DNA of 36,517 bases, from contig NZ_LOPY01000025.1 of assembly GCF_001469895.1 (NCBI RefSeq), positions 1 to 36,517 on the forward strand, written 5' to 3'. Within the stretch, counting starts at the first letter, position 1. Every line of letters begins with the position of its first letter. The translations under genes and the position numbers were made by a program. Shown piece by piece: positions 28,354 through 36,334 of this stretch. The stretch is from Pseudoalteromonas sp. XI10. GTDB lineage: Bacteria; Pseudomonadota; Gammaproteobacteria; Enterobacterales; Alteromonadaceae. The notes beneath the pieces were generated by a model that made no database searches, was not told where the DNA came from, and saw nothing but the letters and a program-made list of their open reading frames with translations.

Positions 28354-29824
28354 AGTTGATGACTATATGAACAGTATGCGCGTTGATATACATAATGATT
28401 ACCAAAGCGTATTTAAGTATGCTCCAAATTTAGCATTACAAGTTGAAGAGCGATTAACAACTTGGGCCAATAAGTCCCACCGTCATTGTATTTTAGAGTT
28501 TCCTCTTTATGAAGCTCAAAATGAACTGAATGTTTTTAAAACACTAGATTTTGATAGCCTAACTATAGAACAATATGAACTAGCTTTAAATCAATACAAA
28601 GTTTTGTGTTCTAAAAGTAACGTTAATTATAACAATAATTTTTGGGATAATGACTTAGCGAGCATTAAGCATGATGCTGTCGCTTTGAGTGCTAATGCTG
28701 TTGTGAGTACAAGTAATTTAGTTACTTCAGTTAATTTATTGGCTAATGAGTGGGAAAAGTTACTCAGCTTACAGTATGAGCAGTGGGAACTAGAGCAAAT
28801 ATCCCTATTAAGAAAAAAATTCTTAAAAGGCCTGATTGAAAAACTAAAACTCATTGATGAAATGCTTGGGTTACTTCGTTCTTTAGGTATCGAACCAGGC
28901 TTTTTGCTTGATCTATCAAGTGGAGCTTTAAAGCTAAATAACTTATCAAGAGTTAAAAGCTTGTTGCAGCAGATATCTAATGATGAGGGAGTTAAAAGGC
29001 TCTTAGACTTGCTTGGGCGTTTAAATCAAACAGAAAAAAGCGAAAAAATTGAATCCGTTACGCATTCATTCATACAAAAATCAGTTGTAACAGATGCGAA
29101 CTCTAAAGAAGAAATTGTAGGTGTTAAATTAAGTAAAGATATTGAGCACGCTCTCCCTTCAGAGTTAGCACTATTGAGTGATATTGAAACATCAATCTTA
29201 TTTGATCTTAAGTATGTTGAATCATCCTTGATGTGTTTTGAAATGTCTGGTCAGCAACTTGTTGATGAAGAGTTTGAAATTGATGAAGCTCTAGCTGTAG
29301 ACGAAGATGAACAAAAAGGTCCTGTTATTATATGTATCGATACTAGTGGATCAATGCAAGGTGCGCCTGAAACTGTTGCAAAAGCGGTCGCCTTTGTTAT
29401 GTCACTAAAAGCACAATCAAAGAATAGAGACTGCTATATAATTAACTTTTCAAATTCAATCAATACTTTAGATCTTTCCAAAGGGTTTAGCTTGGATAAA
29501 CTCACAGATTTTTTATCTATGTCGTTCCATGGTGGTACAGATGTCGGTCCTGCAATTTCTCATGCTTTGCATTTAATGACTGAAAATACTTACAACAAAG
29601 CTGATTTGCTAATTGTTTCTGATTTTGTCATGAGAAACTTACCAAAAAATCAATTAGACTCAATTTCTGAATTAAAACAATGTGGGAATAAGTTTTTCTC
29701 TTTGGTTGTTGGTGATTGTTACTTAAGTGAGCGGATTCGAGAAGTATTTGATCAAGAATGGATTTATAACCCTCAACACGCAAGTATCTCTGAATTAATT
29801 GCTATTAATAGTTGGATTGATTGA
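28346..29824 (+). CDS. ViaA-like VWA-domain protein
   Basis: Partner of the RavA-like ATPase. The 492-aa protein has a helical N-terminal region and a C-terminal von Willebrand A domain with an intact MIDAS metal site: DTSGS (Asp332, Ser334, Ser336), Thr398 in GGTDVG and Asp426 in VSDF. That layout and the length match E. coli ViaA. The GTG at 28346 is chosen because AAGGG (28334-28338) lies seven bases upstream; an ATG at 28367 has no such site. It overlaps the ATPase gene by eight bases. VWA proteins deliver targets to MoxR ATPases; here a link to the upstream HEPN protein is plausible but inferred. Confidence 0.87.
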   Translation: MRKVDDYMNSMRVDIHNDYQSVFKYAPNLALQVEERLTTWANKSHRHCILEFPLYEAQNELNVFKTLDFDSLTIEQYELALNQYKVLCSKSNVNYNNNFWDNDLASIKHDAVALSANAVVSTSNLVTSVNLLANEWEKLLSLQYEQWELEQISLLRKKFLKGLIEKLKLIDEMLGLLRSLGIEPGFLLDLSSGALKLNNLSRVKSLLQQISNDEGVKRLLDLLGRLNQTEKSEKIESVTHSFIQKSVVTDANSKEEIVGVKLSKDIEHALPSELALLSDIETSILFDLKYVESSLMCFEMSGQQLVDEEFEIDEALAVDEDEQKGPVIICIDTSGSMQGAPETVAKAVAFVMSLKAQSKNRDCYIINFSNSINTLDLSKGFSLDKLTDFLSMSFHGGTDVGPAISHALHLMTENTYNKADLLIVSDFVMRNLPKNQLDSISELKQCGNKFFSLVVGDCYLSERIREVFDQEWIYNPQHASISELIAINSWID

Positions 29825-29829
29825 ATATT

Positions 29830-29857
29830 TTTACATTGCAGAAGTGTGTTTTATAAG
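29830..29857 (+). promoter_or_regulatory. Candidate sigma-70 promoter ahead of the DUF262 pair
   Basis: TTTACA (29830-29835) and TATAAG (29852-29857) are separated by 16 bases and lie in the 101-base gap after the VWA gene. They predict a leader of about 60 bases that includes the hairpin at 29885-29908. This is the best-looking promoter in the window by simple consensus match, and it marks the DUF262 pair as its own transcription unit. Confidence 0.45.
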
Positions 29858-29884
29858 TCTTTGTATTAAATAAATGGATTTGCG

Positions 29885-29908
29885 TGACTAAGATAGACTT
29901 CTTAGTCA
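29885..29908 (+). promoter_or_regulatory. Perfect 8-bp inverted repeat in the leader of the DUF262 pair
   Basis: TGACTAAG (29885-29892) and CTTAGTCA (29901-29908) are exact reverse complements separated by eight bases. The element ends seven bases before the AAGGAG ribosome site (29916-29921). It could be an operator for a dimeric repressor or an RNA hairpin that limits ribosome access. No T-run follows, so it is unlikely to be a terminator. Confidence 0.45.
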
Positions 29909-29925
29909 AGCTAATAAGGAGTTTT

Positions 29926-31386
29926 ATGTCAGTTGAAGTCGCATCTTGTACTTTAACGCAGTTATTCAGTGGTAAAAGTATTATTAGTTCTAGTAAAGCG
30001 GAAATTGCTGGTGAGTTAGCAATACCTGAGTATCAACGACCTTATCGTTGGACTGAAGTACAAATACAAAGATTATTGCAAGATTTTACGGACTATCAAA
30101 GAGGTGAACGAAACTTCTCTGATGGGGAAAGCTGTCCTTTTTATTTAGGTAGTATTATTTTGCATCAGAAAGGAAGCACATTAAATGTGATTGATGGTCA
30201 GCAGCGTTTAACGACCATGGCATTAATTGCATATTTAACAGAAGAGTTTCAAGGCCTATCACTTCGCTATAAGGCACCTGAGAGTCAGCAACAAATTAAG
30301 CATAATTTGGGATGGCTAGTAGAAAAAAAGAGACAGCTTAACAAAATTGATTTTTCATCTATTCATATTACTTTAGTTGTAACGAACTGTGAGGACGAAG
30401 CTTATCGCTTCTTTGAAACACAAAATACAGGTGGTGTGCGTTTAAAAGGTCCTGATATTATCAAAGCGCACCATTTAAATGTAATAGCTAAAAATATGAC
30501 CAATAAAGCTCGCTATTATGCCGAGTTATGGGAAAGTTTGAATGATATTAACCCTATCATAAAGTTACTGTTACGTGGCCGGTACTGGGAATACTTAAAC
30601 TTACGAAAAGATTTAAAGGACACGACAAGAAAAACCATGCCGTTGCATCAACAAGAACGTCTTTTAGTTGATGCCGTTGTTGATGAATTCTCCCCAAGTG
30701 CAACAGGTGACGATGTTGCTTTTGGGCGAGTTACAAGAACCTATTTAGTCAACGGTGCTCAAACGTTAATGCAACCACAAGTAGGTTACGAATTAAGGCA
30801 ACCACTAAATAGCGGTGCTAATACGATACGCTACCTTGAGTACTTTCAGTCATTAAGGCTGAAGTACTTATTCAAAAGCCATGATGATGAAACGCTTTTT
30901 GCGTTTGACGAGTTTTATCATGATTTTGTTTGCAAACTTGATGGCTGTGCTTATTTAAAGCAGTTATTTGATACAAGTCTGTTACTCTATCTTAGTCAGT
31001 TTGGGCAGGAGCAATTAGACATAGCCGCGAAAAAGTTATTTCGGGTGGTCTATTCTCGCCGAGTATCCAACCAAGTTGCCGTTAAGGAAAAATCTATTCC
31101 AGCCTTTTTAAAAGAAACCCCTATGCTAGATTGGATCGTGAAAAGCTATACAATCGAGCAGTGTTTTTACTTCTTAGATGAATTTAAACTTACCGTAAAT
31201 GCTGATGGCATAATAGATGCGGTTAAGTCCCCAACAGAGCAAAAATCTAGTACTAAACAAAACTTTATCAATAAAGTGATTGAAGTTTTTAATTTAAACG
31301 TCGAGCGTGAAGCTACAAAAACTGAATATGCTCAAGAGTTTGCAGATACTTTTAGCAAACACATAACTTCACTAGGAGATAAATAG
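29926..31386 (+). CDS. DUF262 (GmrS-like) protein without nuclease domain
   Basis: The ATG at 29926 is preferred over a GTG 42 bases upstream because AAGGAG stands four bases ahead of it and the upstream extension would run through the inverted repeat. The 486-aa product carries the DUF262 ParB/Srx-like signatures YQRPYRW (36-42) and IDGQQR (89-94), used for NTP binding and hydrolysis in GmrSD-type enzymes. The conserved ENTGG-like motif appears as FETQNTGGVRL. The C-terminal half is helical and I see no EHxxPQ nuclease motif, so it probably depends on the next gene's product. The stop is followed two bases later by the next start. Confidence 0.85.
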   Translation: MSVEVASCTLTQLFSGKSIISSSKAEIAGELAIPEYQRPYRWTEVQIQRLLQDFTDYQRGERNFSDGESCPFYLGSIILHQKGSTLNVIDGQQRLTTMALIAYLTEEFQGLSLRYKAPESQQQIKHNLGWLVEKKRQLNKIDFSSIHITLVVTNCEDEAYRFFETQNTGGVRLKGPDIIKAHHLNVIAKNMTNKARYYAELWESLNDINPIIKLLLRGRYWEYLNLRKDLKDTTRKTMPLHQQERLLVDAVVDEFSPSATGDDVAFGRVTRTYLVNGAQTLMQPQVGYELRQPLNSGANTIRYLEYFQSLRLKYLFKSHDDETLFAFDEFYHDFVCKLDGCAYLKQLFDTSLLLYLSQFGQEQLDIAAKKLFRVVYSRRVSNQVAVKEKSIPAFLKETPMLDWIVKSYTIEQCFYFLDEFKLTVNADGIIDAVKSPTEQKSSTKQNFINKVIEVFNLNVEREATKTEYAQEFADTFSKHITSLGDK

Positions 31387-31388
31387 TT

Positions 31389-33386
31389 TTGAATATGTTA
31401 CGTGTACAAACAGAATTACTCACCTTAGAAAAAGTTTTTAATGGCGGCTACCAGTTTTCAATTCCAAGTTATCAACGCCCCTATGTTTGGTCTGATGACG
31501 ACGTATTATTACTATTTACTGATATTAAAAATGCTTATGAAAATGGAGATGAGCATTATTTTATTGGCACAGTACTTTCTTCTAAACTAGAAAGCAAGAA
31601 AGGTTTAGTTTACGAGTTAATTGATGGCCAGCAGCGCACGACTACATTAATGTTGATTGCTATTGCTTTTAAAGCCGCAGGGGTTAAATCAGACCTCAAT
31701 GAATTAGCTATTTATAAACCAGAAACTGGCAATGCTATACCAAGACTGCAGTTTGCTATTCGTGAACAGGTGCAGCAGTTGTTAGGTGGACTTGCTGGAC
31801 TTAAAGGTTATGAAAAGCCATCACAAGACGTTATTAATAATAACGAATACCTTAAACAAATTGGCGTTGCTTTAAAGGTTTTAAGCGAACACATAGAAGC
31901 CCTTGATAAACATGATAAAAGTAAAGCAGAAAAGTTAGGACGGTATTTTTATACCAATGTGCAATGGGTAAACAATATTGTACCTGCAAAAATGGATTTG
32001 AACCGTTTGTTTGCCACCATGAATACGGCAGGTGTTCAGCTAGAGCAAGCAGATATTTTAAAAGCAAAACTGTTTAAGCATATTAAAAGTGATAAAGCTC
32101 AATACGATGCTATGTGGGTTGCTTGTGAGCATTTAGAAAACTACTTTGAACGCAACGTGCGTAAGGTTTTTCCTGATGTTGACTGGAATAATATCGAGCC
32201 ACAAGATTTGGCTGTGTTTAATGATGACATTTTTTATCATCCTGAATCGCAAGAATACAGTGGTAATGACAGTGGTTTTAGTATTGATGAATTAAGCCAA
32301 GTTCTGGCAAGTGGTAAAGCGCCAGAAAACGTAAAACAGAAGGCATTTGAAACTTACGATTTAGATGTTGAAACCACTTATTGTCGTTCAATTATCAAGT
32401 TTCCTTTATTTTTAATTCATGCTTACCGTGTTTATTTAGCGTTAAACAATGAGTCTGACATTGAGCCAAGGTTGCACAGTGATCGACTGCTAGAAATTTT
32501 TACTCCGCTTATTGAATCAGATGAAGAAACGGTTAAGTCGTTCATTGAAATGCTGTGGCAAGTTCGTTATCAATTCGATGCATGGATTGTTAAGTGGGTA
32601 GAGCGAGACGACTCACCAGAGGCTCATTTGGGATTAACTTCTCAATCATCAAGTCAATCTAAAGGTAAACAATATATAAACCGTGGTCCCAAGGAAATTA
32701 ACGCCTTGGCACTATTGCAAAGTGTTCGTAACTTTACCGGTGAGCGAAGCGCACAATATTGGATAACCCCGTTTATTGCAAAACTGGTTAAAAAAGAGAT
32801 AGGTCTTAAGCAAGGCAAAAAAGCATTAAAGCAACTTGAAATAATCGATAATCTGATGTCGTTAGCAAAATGCTCGCAAAAAGAAGCGAGTTTCAAGCAA
32901 GCTAATTTAATAAAACCCAAAAGGACTAAGTGGGCTGAGCAGAGAAAATACTTTGCTGAAGCAAAGGGGACTGGTTTTGAGCATTACTGGTTTCAAAAGC
33001 TGGAGTATCTGCTTTGGAAAAAAATTGATAGTGCTCGAAATGAACTAGAGACTGAAGAATTAAATAAGTTTACACAGTTTCGTATTACCTCCAAAAATTC
33101 GGTAGAGCATGTTCATCCTCAAAACGATGAGTATAAGAGTAAGCTACCTGATGAAACATTAAATGCCTTTGGTAATCTTGTGTTACTTAGTCCTGGAGAA
33201 AACTCTTCATATAGCAATCAAGACGTTGATAAAAAGCAAATTGACTTTGAACGTAAGCAACATTTCGACTCGTTAAAGCTAAGAGACATGTTTATTCAAA
33301 AAGGCAATAACAGTTGGGATCAGAGAGAAATTGAAGCTCATCAAAAGCGAATGCTAGATGTATTAGAAACGCATTACTCTGATTAA
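31389..33386 (+). CDS. DUF262-DUF1524 protein, GmrSD-like type IV restriction endonuclease
   Basis: A 665-aa protein with both halves of a GmrSD-type enzyme: DUF262 motifs YQRPYVW (28-34) and IDGQQR (78-83), FATMNTAGVQLEQAD, then a C-terminal DUF1524 His-Me nuclease with VEHVHPQ (catalytic His574, Pro577) followed by FGNLVLLSPGENSSYSN. Such enzymes cut modified phage DNA. A TTG start at 31389 has GGAG ten bases upstream; an ATG two codons later is 16 bases from it, so either is possible. It follows the first DUF262 gene closely, suggesting a two-subunit enzyme in which one subunit lacks the nuclease. Confidence 0.88.
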   Translation: MNMLRVQTELLTLEKVFNGGYQFSIPSYQRPYVWSDDDVLLLFTDIKNAYENGDEHYFIGTVLSSKLESKKGLVYELIDGQQRTTTLMLIAIAFKAAGVKSDLNELAIYKPETGNAIPRLQFAIREQVQQLLGGLAGLKGYEKPSQDVINNNEYLKQIGVALKVLSEHIEALDKHDKSKAEKLGRYFYTNVQWVNNIVPAKMDLNRLFATMNTAGVQLEQADILKAKLFKHIKSDKAQYDAMWVACEHLENYFERNVRKVFPDVDWNNIEPQDLAVFNDDIFYHPESQEYSGNDSGFSIDELSQVLASGKAPENVKQKAFETYDLDVETTYCRSIIKFPLFLIHAYRVYLALNNESDIEPRLHSDRLLEIFTPLIESDEETVKSFIEMLWQVRYQFDAWIVKWVERDDSPEAHLGLTSQSSSQSKGKQYINRGPKEINALALLQSVRNFTGERSAQYWITPFIAKLVKKEIGLKQGKKALKQLEIIDNLMSLAKCSQKEASFKQANLIKPKRTKWAEQRKYFAEAKGTGFEHYWFQKLEYLLWKKIDSARNELETEELNKFTQFRITSKNSVEHVHPQNDEYKSKLPDETLNAFGNLVLLSPGENSSYSNQDVDKKQIDFERKQHFDSLKLRDMFIQKGNNSWDQREIEAHQKRMLDVLETHYSD

Positions 33387-33533
33387 CAATGATGGTAGTT
33401 AAATAAAAGAGTAAGAAAATTAGTATTGATATCCTACCCCAACACAAATTTCAGACGTATACATATAGTTGTGTTAATGGAGTTAAGAGGTGAAGGTAGG
33501 GGGTAATCACTGAAAAATAATTAGGTTATTTTT

Positions 33534-34100
33534 ATGAAAAAAAATGAAATCTTAATAATTGAATCTAGAGGTGCGCTGGATCATTTTGATGATAGGTATG
33601 AGGCTGCCACATTGAAAGATGTATTAAATCTGCAGCGTGTAAGAGCAAAACATGTTGAAGTTGTGAATAAAGAGTATTTAGCAAAAGCATTAAAATTAGC
33701 CGAGAATGTAAATATAAATTATGTACATATAAGTGCGCATGGTTGTGATAAAGGAATTGAGTTAACTGATGGGGATTTTATATCATGGAAAGAGTTTGAT
33801 GAACTAGCTTGGCCATATTTAAAAGGTGTTTGTATTTGCTTTTCTAGTTGTAGTGTTGGCCTGGGTGCAAATGAGTTGTTTAAATATCATAGGACATTTT
33901 GCAATGCCATAGTTGCCCCAACTAGAGAGATTTCATGGGGAGAGGGAATTGTAGCATTTTCGGCGTTTTATCATCGTGCTACTAAAGAAGATACTTCGGC
34001 AGAGCAAGATGTAAAAGTGTTAAATCATATAGTTGGGGCGGGTACCTTCAAAATAACTTGCTCAAGTTATAACTCTACAACTTATGTTGTTGGTAGTTAA
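33534..34100 (+). CDS. CHAT/caspase-like protease candidate
   Basis: A 188-aa protein with the two hallmarks of a caspase-fold (CHAT-type) peptidase: a hydrophobic strand ending in His69-Gly (VHISAHG), and a second strand ending in Cys106 (ICFSSCSVG). The pattern H-G then SSC is the catalytic dyad of the clan. It is shorter than most CHAT proteins and lacks an obvious sensor domain, so a partner may control it. It lies ahead of the WYL gene; the two may be co-transcribed. The upstream 147-base gap has an AACACAA/TTGTGTT inverted repeat (33441-33447, 33469-33475) but no strong promoter. The assignment comes from the dyad and strand pattern only. Confidence 0.7.
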   Translation: MKKNEILIIESRGALDHFDDRYEAATLKDVLNLQRVRAKHVEVVNKEYLAKALKLAENVNINYVHISAHGCDKGIELTDGDFISWKEFDELAWPYLKGVCICFSSCSVGLGANELFKYHRTFCNAIVAPTREISWGEGIVAFSAFYHRATKEDTSAEQDVKVLNHIVGAGTFKITCSSYNSTTYVVGS

Positions 34101-34110
34101 ATTTTATACG

Positions 34111-35085
34111 ATGATCTCCCAGCGCCATTTAGGAATTCTAGAGCTTGTGCCTTCTAAGCCAAGCTCTATCACTATAACTCAGTTAAAACAAAAGCTTTTT
34201 GGTAGTGGCTTTAACCTCTCCACACGCATGTTGCAGCGTGATCTTCAATCTTTATACGATCAAGGCTGTTTTGGCCTTGAAAAAGATACACGAACAAAAC
34301 CTTATGCATGGTCTATTAGTAAGGATTGGCGGGGAAGCTCAGTGCTACTCAGTATTGAGCTTGCTCAGCATTACTTACTGCTTGAGCAGCTTCTGCCACA
34401 GAATATCCCTGTAGATATTAAACAAACAATTCATGCTAAAGCTGATATTGCATTACAGCGACTAAATGGCATCAAACCTGAATGGTTAAACCTAGAAAAT
34501 AATAGCTCGATTAAGGTGAACCTTGACAGCAAGGTTGTTGAACAAATCGAGCATGCAATAAAACATAATCGTTCAGTTAGTGCTGAGATTTATCGCGTTT
34601 TATATGATCAGGCACACTGGTTAGCTTTTACTGAACTTAGCTTCTATGGTCTTGAAGAAGACAACGGAATTCTTATGGCGCAGTTTATGGTAGGGACGCT
34701 GCATGACAAGTGCTATCAGATACCAGTTTATCGTATTCGTAATGTGAAAGTATTACAAAAGACACGGCGTGAACCAAATTTAGAGCAGTTAAGCTCATTA
34801 AGATCTGCGATTAATAAAGGAAAGCGTCAGGACAGTATTAAGTTGATTATCAAAGTGCCGTCTCAATCTTCATTGAATCAGGGGTTTGTACAATTTGGTG
34901 AGTTAATAGAGCAGAAAAAGTTAGATGCTCAAACATCACTGCTTACATTCAATGTGAAGGACACAGAGCAATTAACAAGTGAATTATTTAGAGCATCACA
35001 TTGGCTTGAGGTAATAGAGCCTCAAGCTGTACGCAGCAGAATCATTAAAAAACTAAATGAGGCTTCAAACACTTATAACTTGTGA
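34111..35085 (+). CDS. WYL-type transcriptional regulator
   Basis: A 324-aa protein with an N-terminal winged helix-turn-helix (about 1-65, containing STRMLQRDLQSLYDQG), a middle WYL-like Sm-fold domain and a C-terminal extension ending WLEVIEPQAVRSRIIKKL, typical of WYL regulators. The middle domain lacks a clean W-Y-L triplet. The start at 34111 is preferred because it gives the usual short N-terminus before the helix-turn-helix; an ATG at 34084 would overlap the CHAT gene. WYL proteins regulate many defence loci as dimers binding inverted repeats. It is the only evident DNA-binding regulator in the window and so a candidate for the CAAGCTTG sites; that link is not shown. Confidence 0.83.
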   Translation: MISQRHLGILELVPSKPSSITITQLKQKLFGSGFNLSTRMLQRDLQSLYDQGCFGLEKDTRTKPYAWSISKDWRGSSVLLSIELAQHYLLLEQLLPQNIPVDIKQTIHAKADIALQRLNGIKPEWLNLENNSSIKVNLDSKVVEQIEHAIKHNRSVSAEIYRVLYDQAHWLAFTELSFYGLEEDNGILMAQFMVGTLHDKCYQIPVYRIRNVKVLQKTRREPNLEQLSSLRSAINKGKRQDSIKLIIKVPSQSSLNQGFVQFGELIEQKKLDAQTSLLTFNVKDTEQLTSELFRASHWLEVIEPQAVRSRIIKKLNEASNTYNL

Positions 35086-35090
35086 CTTTT

Positions 35091-35115
35091 AGGTGCGTCA
35101 AAAATTGACGCACCT
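35091..35115 (+). terminator. Strong hairpin after the WYL gene
   Basis: AGGTGCGTCAA (35091-35101) pairs perfectly with TTGACGCACCT (35105-35115) around a three-base loop, and TGTTGTT follows. The 11-bp stem starts six bases after the WYL stop, so it is probably a rho-independent terminator or attenuator. The T-run is interrupted, so some readthrough into the FtsZ-like gene, which starts about 35 bases later, is possible. Confidence 0.65.
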
Positions 35116-35149
35116 TGTTGTTATGCTCTTTAAAAAATGAGGAGCAATG

Positions 35150-36250
35150 ATGTTTGAGTTAGTTGAGAATTTAGATGGCTTGTCTATTGGCGTATTTGGT
35201 ATTGGTGGCTGCGGTTGTAACACTGTTAATACCATTTTTAATGAGGTTCAAAACCCGCAAACTAAGTTTTACTGCGTTAATACTGATAAGGTTGTATTAG
35301 AGCACTCTCAAAGTGATGATTTTGTGTTGATAGGTGCTGAGCTTACAAACGGCTATGGCGCTGGCGCAGACCCAGCAATAGGGTTACTCGCCGCACAAGA
35401 AAGTGAAGAGCAATTATTAACGCTTATCAAAAGTTGCGATATTCTCTTATGCGCAACTGGCTTAGGAGGTGGCACTGGCACAGGAGCTAGCCCATACATA
35501 GCTAAGTTAGCCAAAGATCTTAATAAGCCTGTAATCTGTATTGCAACATTACCCTTTACCAGTGAGGGGGATTTTAGGCGAAAAGTAGCTGAGCAAGGGC
35601 TTGATGAATTAAAGCAGTTCGCTAATGCTGTTGTCACTTTACCAAATGATCAACTTATTGAGGTGCTTGGCAATGACATTGGCTTATTTGATGCCTTTAA
35701 GCACAGTAATCAAATTTTACATTCTTTAATTACCTCACTCATTGATATGCTGTGTTATCAGGGATTAATTAACGTAGATCTGCGTGACTTTCAAAGAGTA
35801 ATGGACGCCCAAGGCGATGCTGTATTGGGGGTTGGAAAGTGTGCAGATGAAAGCGATTTACAAATGGCTCTTACGCAAGCCCTGAGTAACCCTCTGGTTA
35901 GCAGTGTTGATATGAGCACAAGTACAGGTGTTATTGTACAAATCAATTGTGTTGATGAGATCTCATTAGGCAGTTACAACACCATAATGGATACAGTACG
36001 TCATCAAGTTAGCCCTAACGCAGTGGTTATTTGTGGTGCTTCTAAAATTACGAGTTTGGCAAATAACTTTGAAATACTCATCATAGCCACAGGTGCAAAA
36101 AGTCAGTTAATTCATGCCAAAAACATAGATGAAACAATACCTAAAGTAGAGCAAACAACAAAAGCTAAAGCTGTTGTATCTAGCCAAAGTGATATTTTTG
36201 ATATTCCGGCTTTTATACGTAGTCAATCACCAGCCCCCTCTGGTAAGTAG
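35150..36250 (+). CDS. FtsZ paralogue (tubulin-family GTPase) with FtsZ-like C-terminal peptide
   Basis: A 366-aa tubulin/FtsZ GTPase. The glycine-rich N-terminal loop is altered (GIGGCGCNTVN). The tubulin signature GGGTGTG (106-112) is intact, and the T7 loop reads GLINVDLRDF with Asp210 and Asp213 aligning with the catalytic aspartates of FtsZ. The linker is short. The C-terminus, DIFDIPAFIRSQ, strongly resembles the FtsZ peptide (DIPAFL) that binds FtsA and ZipA. It has no ftsA or lpxC neighbours, so it is not the housekeeping copy. Two ATGs are adjacent; the second (35150) is five bases from TGAGGAG and is preferred over 35147. Inference: it could co-assemble with, or jam, the division ring. 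Confidence 0.88.
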   Translation: MFELVENLDGLSIGVFGIGGCGCNTVNTIFNEVQNPQTKFYCVNTDKVVLEHSQSDDFVLIGAELTNGYGAGADPAIGLLAAQESEEQLLTLIKSCDILLCATGLGGGTGTGASPYIAKLAKDLNKPVICIATLPFTSEGDFRRKVAEQGLDELKQFANAVVTLPNDQLIEVLGNDIGLFDAFKHSNQILHSLITSLIDMLCYQGLINVDLRDFQRVMDAQGDAVLGVGKCADESDLQMALTQALSNPLVSSVDMSTSTGVIVQINCVDEISLGSYNTIMDTVRHQVSPNAVVICGASKITSLANNFEILIIATGAKSQLIHAKNIDETIPKVEQTTKAKAVVSSQSDIFDIPAFIRSQSPAPSGK

Positions 36251-36298
36251 TTTCACAGGGTTGCCACCAATTTAGCTCTGCGTATCTGTGCTTAGTTA

Positions 36299-36334
36299 TT
36301 TGGTAGTATTTTAATTGTTCTAAATACTACCAAA
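36299..36334. terminator. 13-bp perfect inverted repeat between convergent genes
   Basis: TTTGGTAGTATTT (36299-36311) and AAATACTACCAAA (36322-36334) are exact reverse complements around a ten-base loop. The hairpin lies 48 bases after the FtsZ-like stop and overlaps the last codons of the convergent gene on the other strand, so it probably serves as a shared, bidirectional terminator. The stem is AT-rich and has no long T-run. Confidence 0.6.

Noticed and set aside
29884..29925. GTG start extending the first DUF262 protein by 14 residues
   Set aside because: The extension is encoded by the inverted repeat and leader, whereas AAGGAG is placed for the ATG at 29926.
33441..33475. AACACAA/TTGTGTT inverted repeat before the CHAT gene
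   Set aside because: Seven-base AT-rich arms with a 21-base spacer are expected by chance in such sequence; recorded in the gene entry but not called as a site.
34084..34110. Upstream ATG for the WYL gene, overlapping the CHAT gene
   Set aside because: No ribosome site precedes it, and the added residues fall before the usual N-terminus of WYL helix-turn-helix proteins; 34111 is preferred, though not proven.
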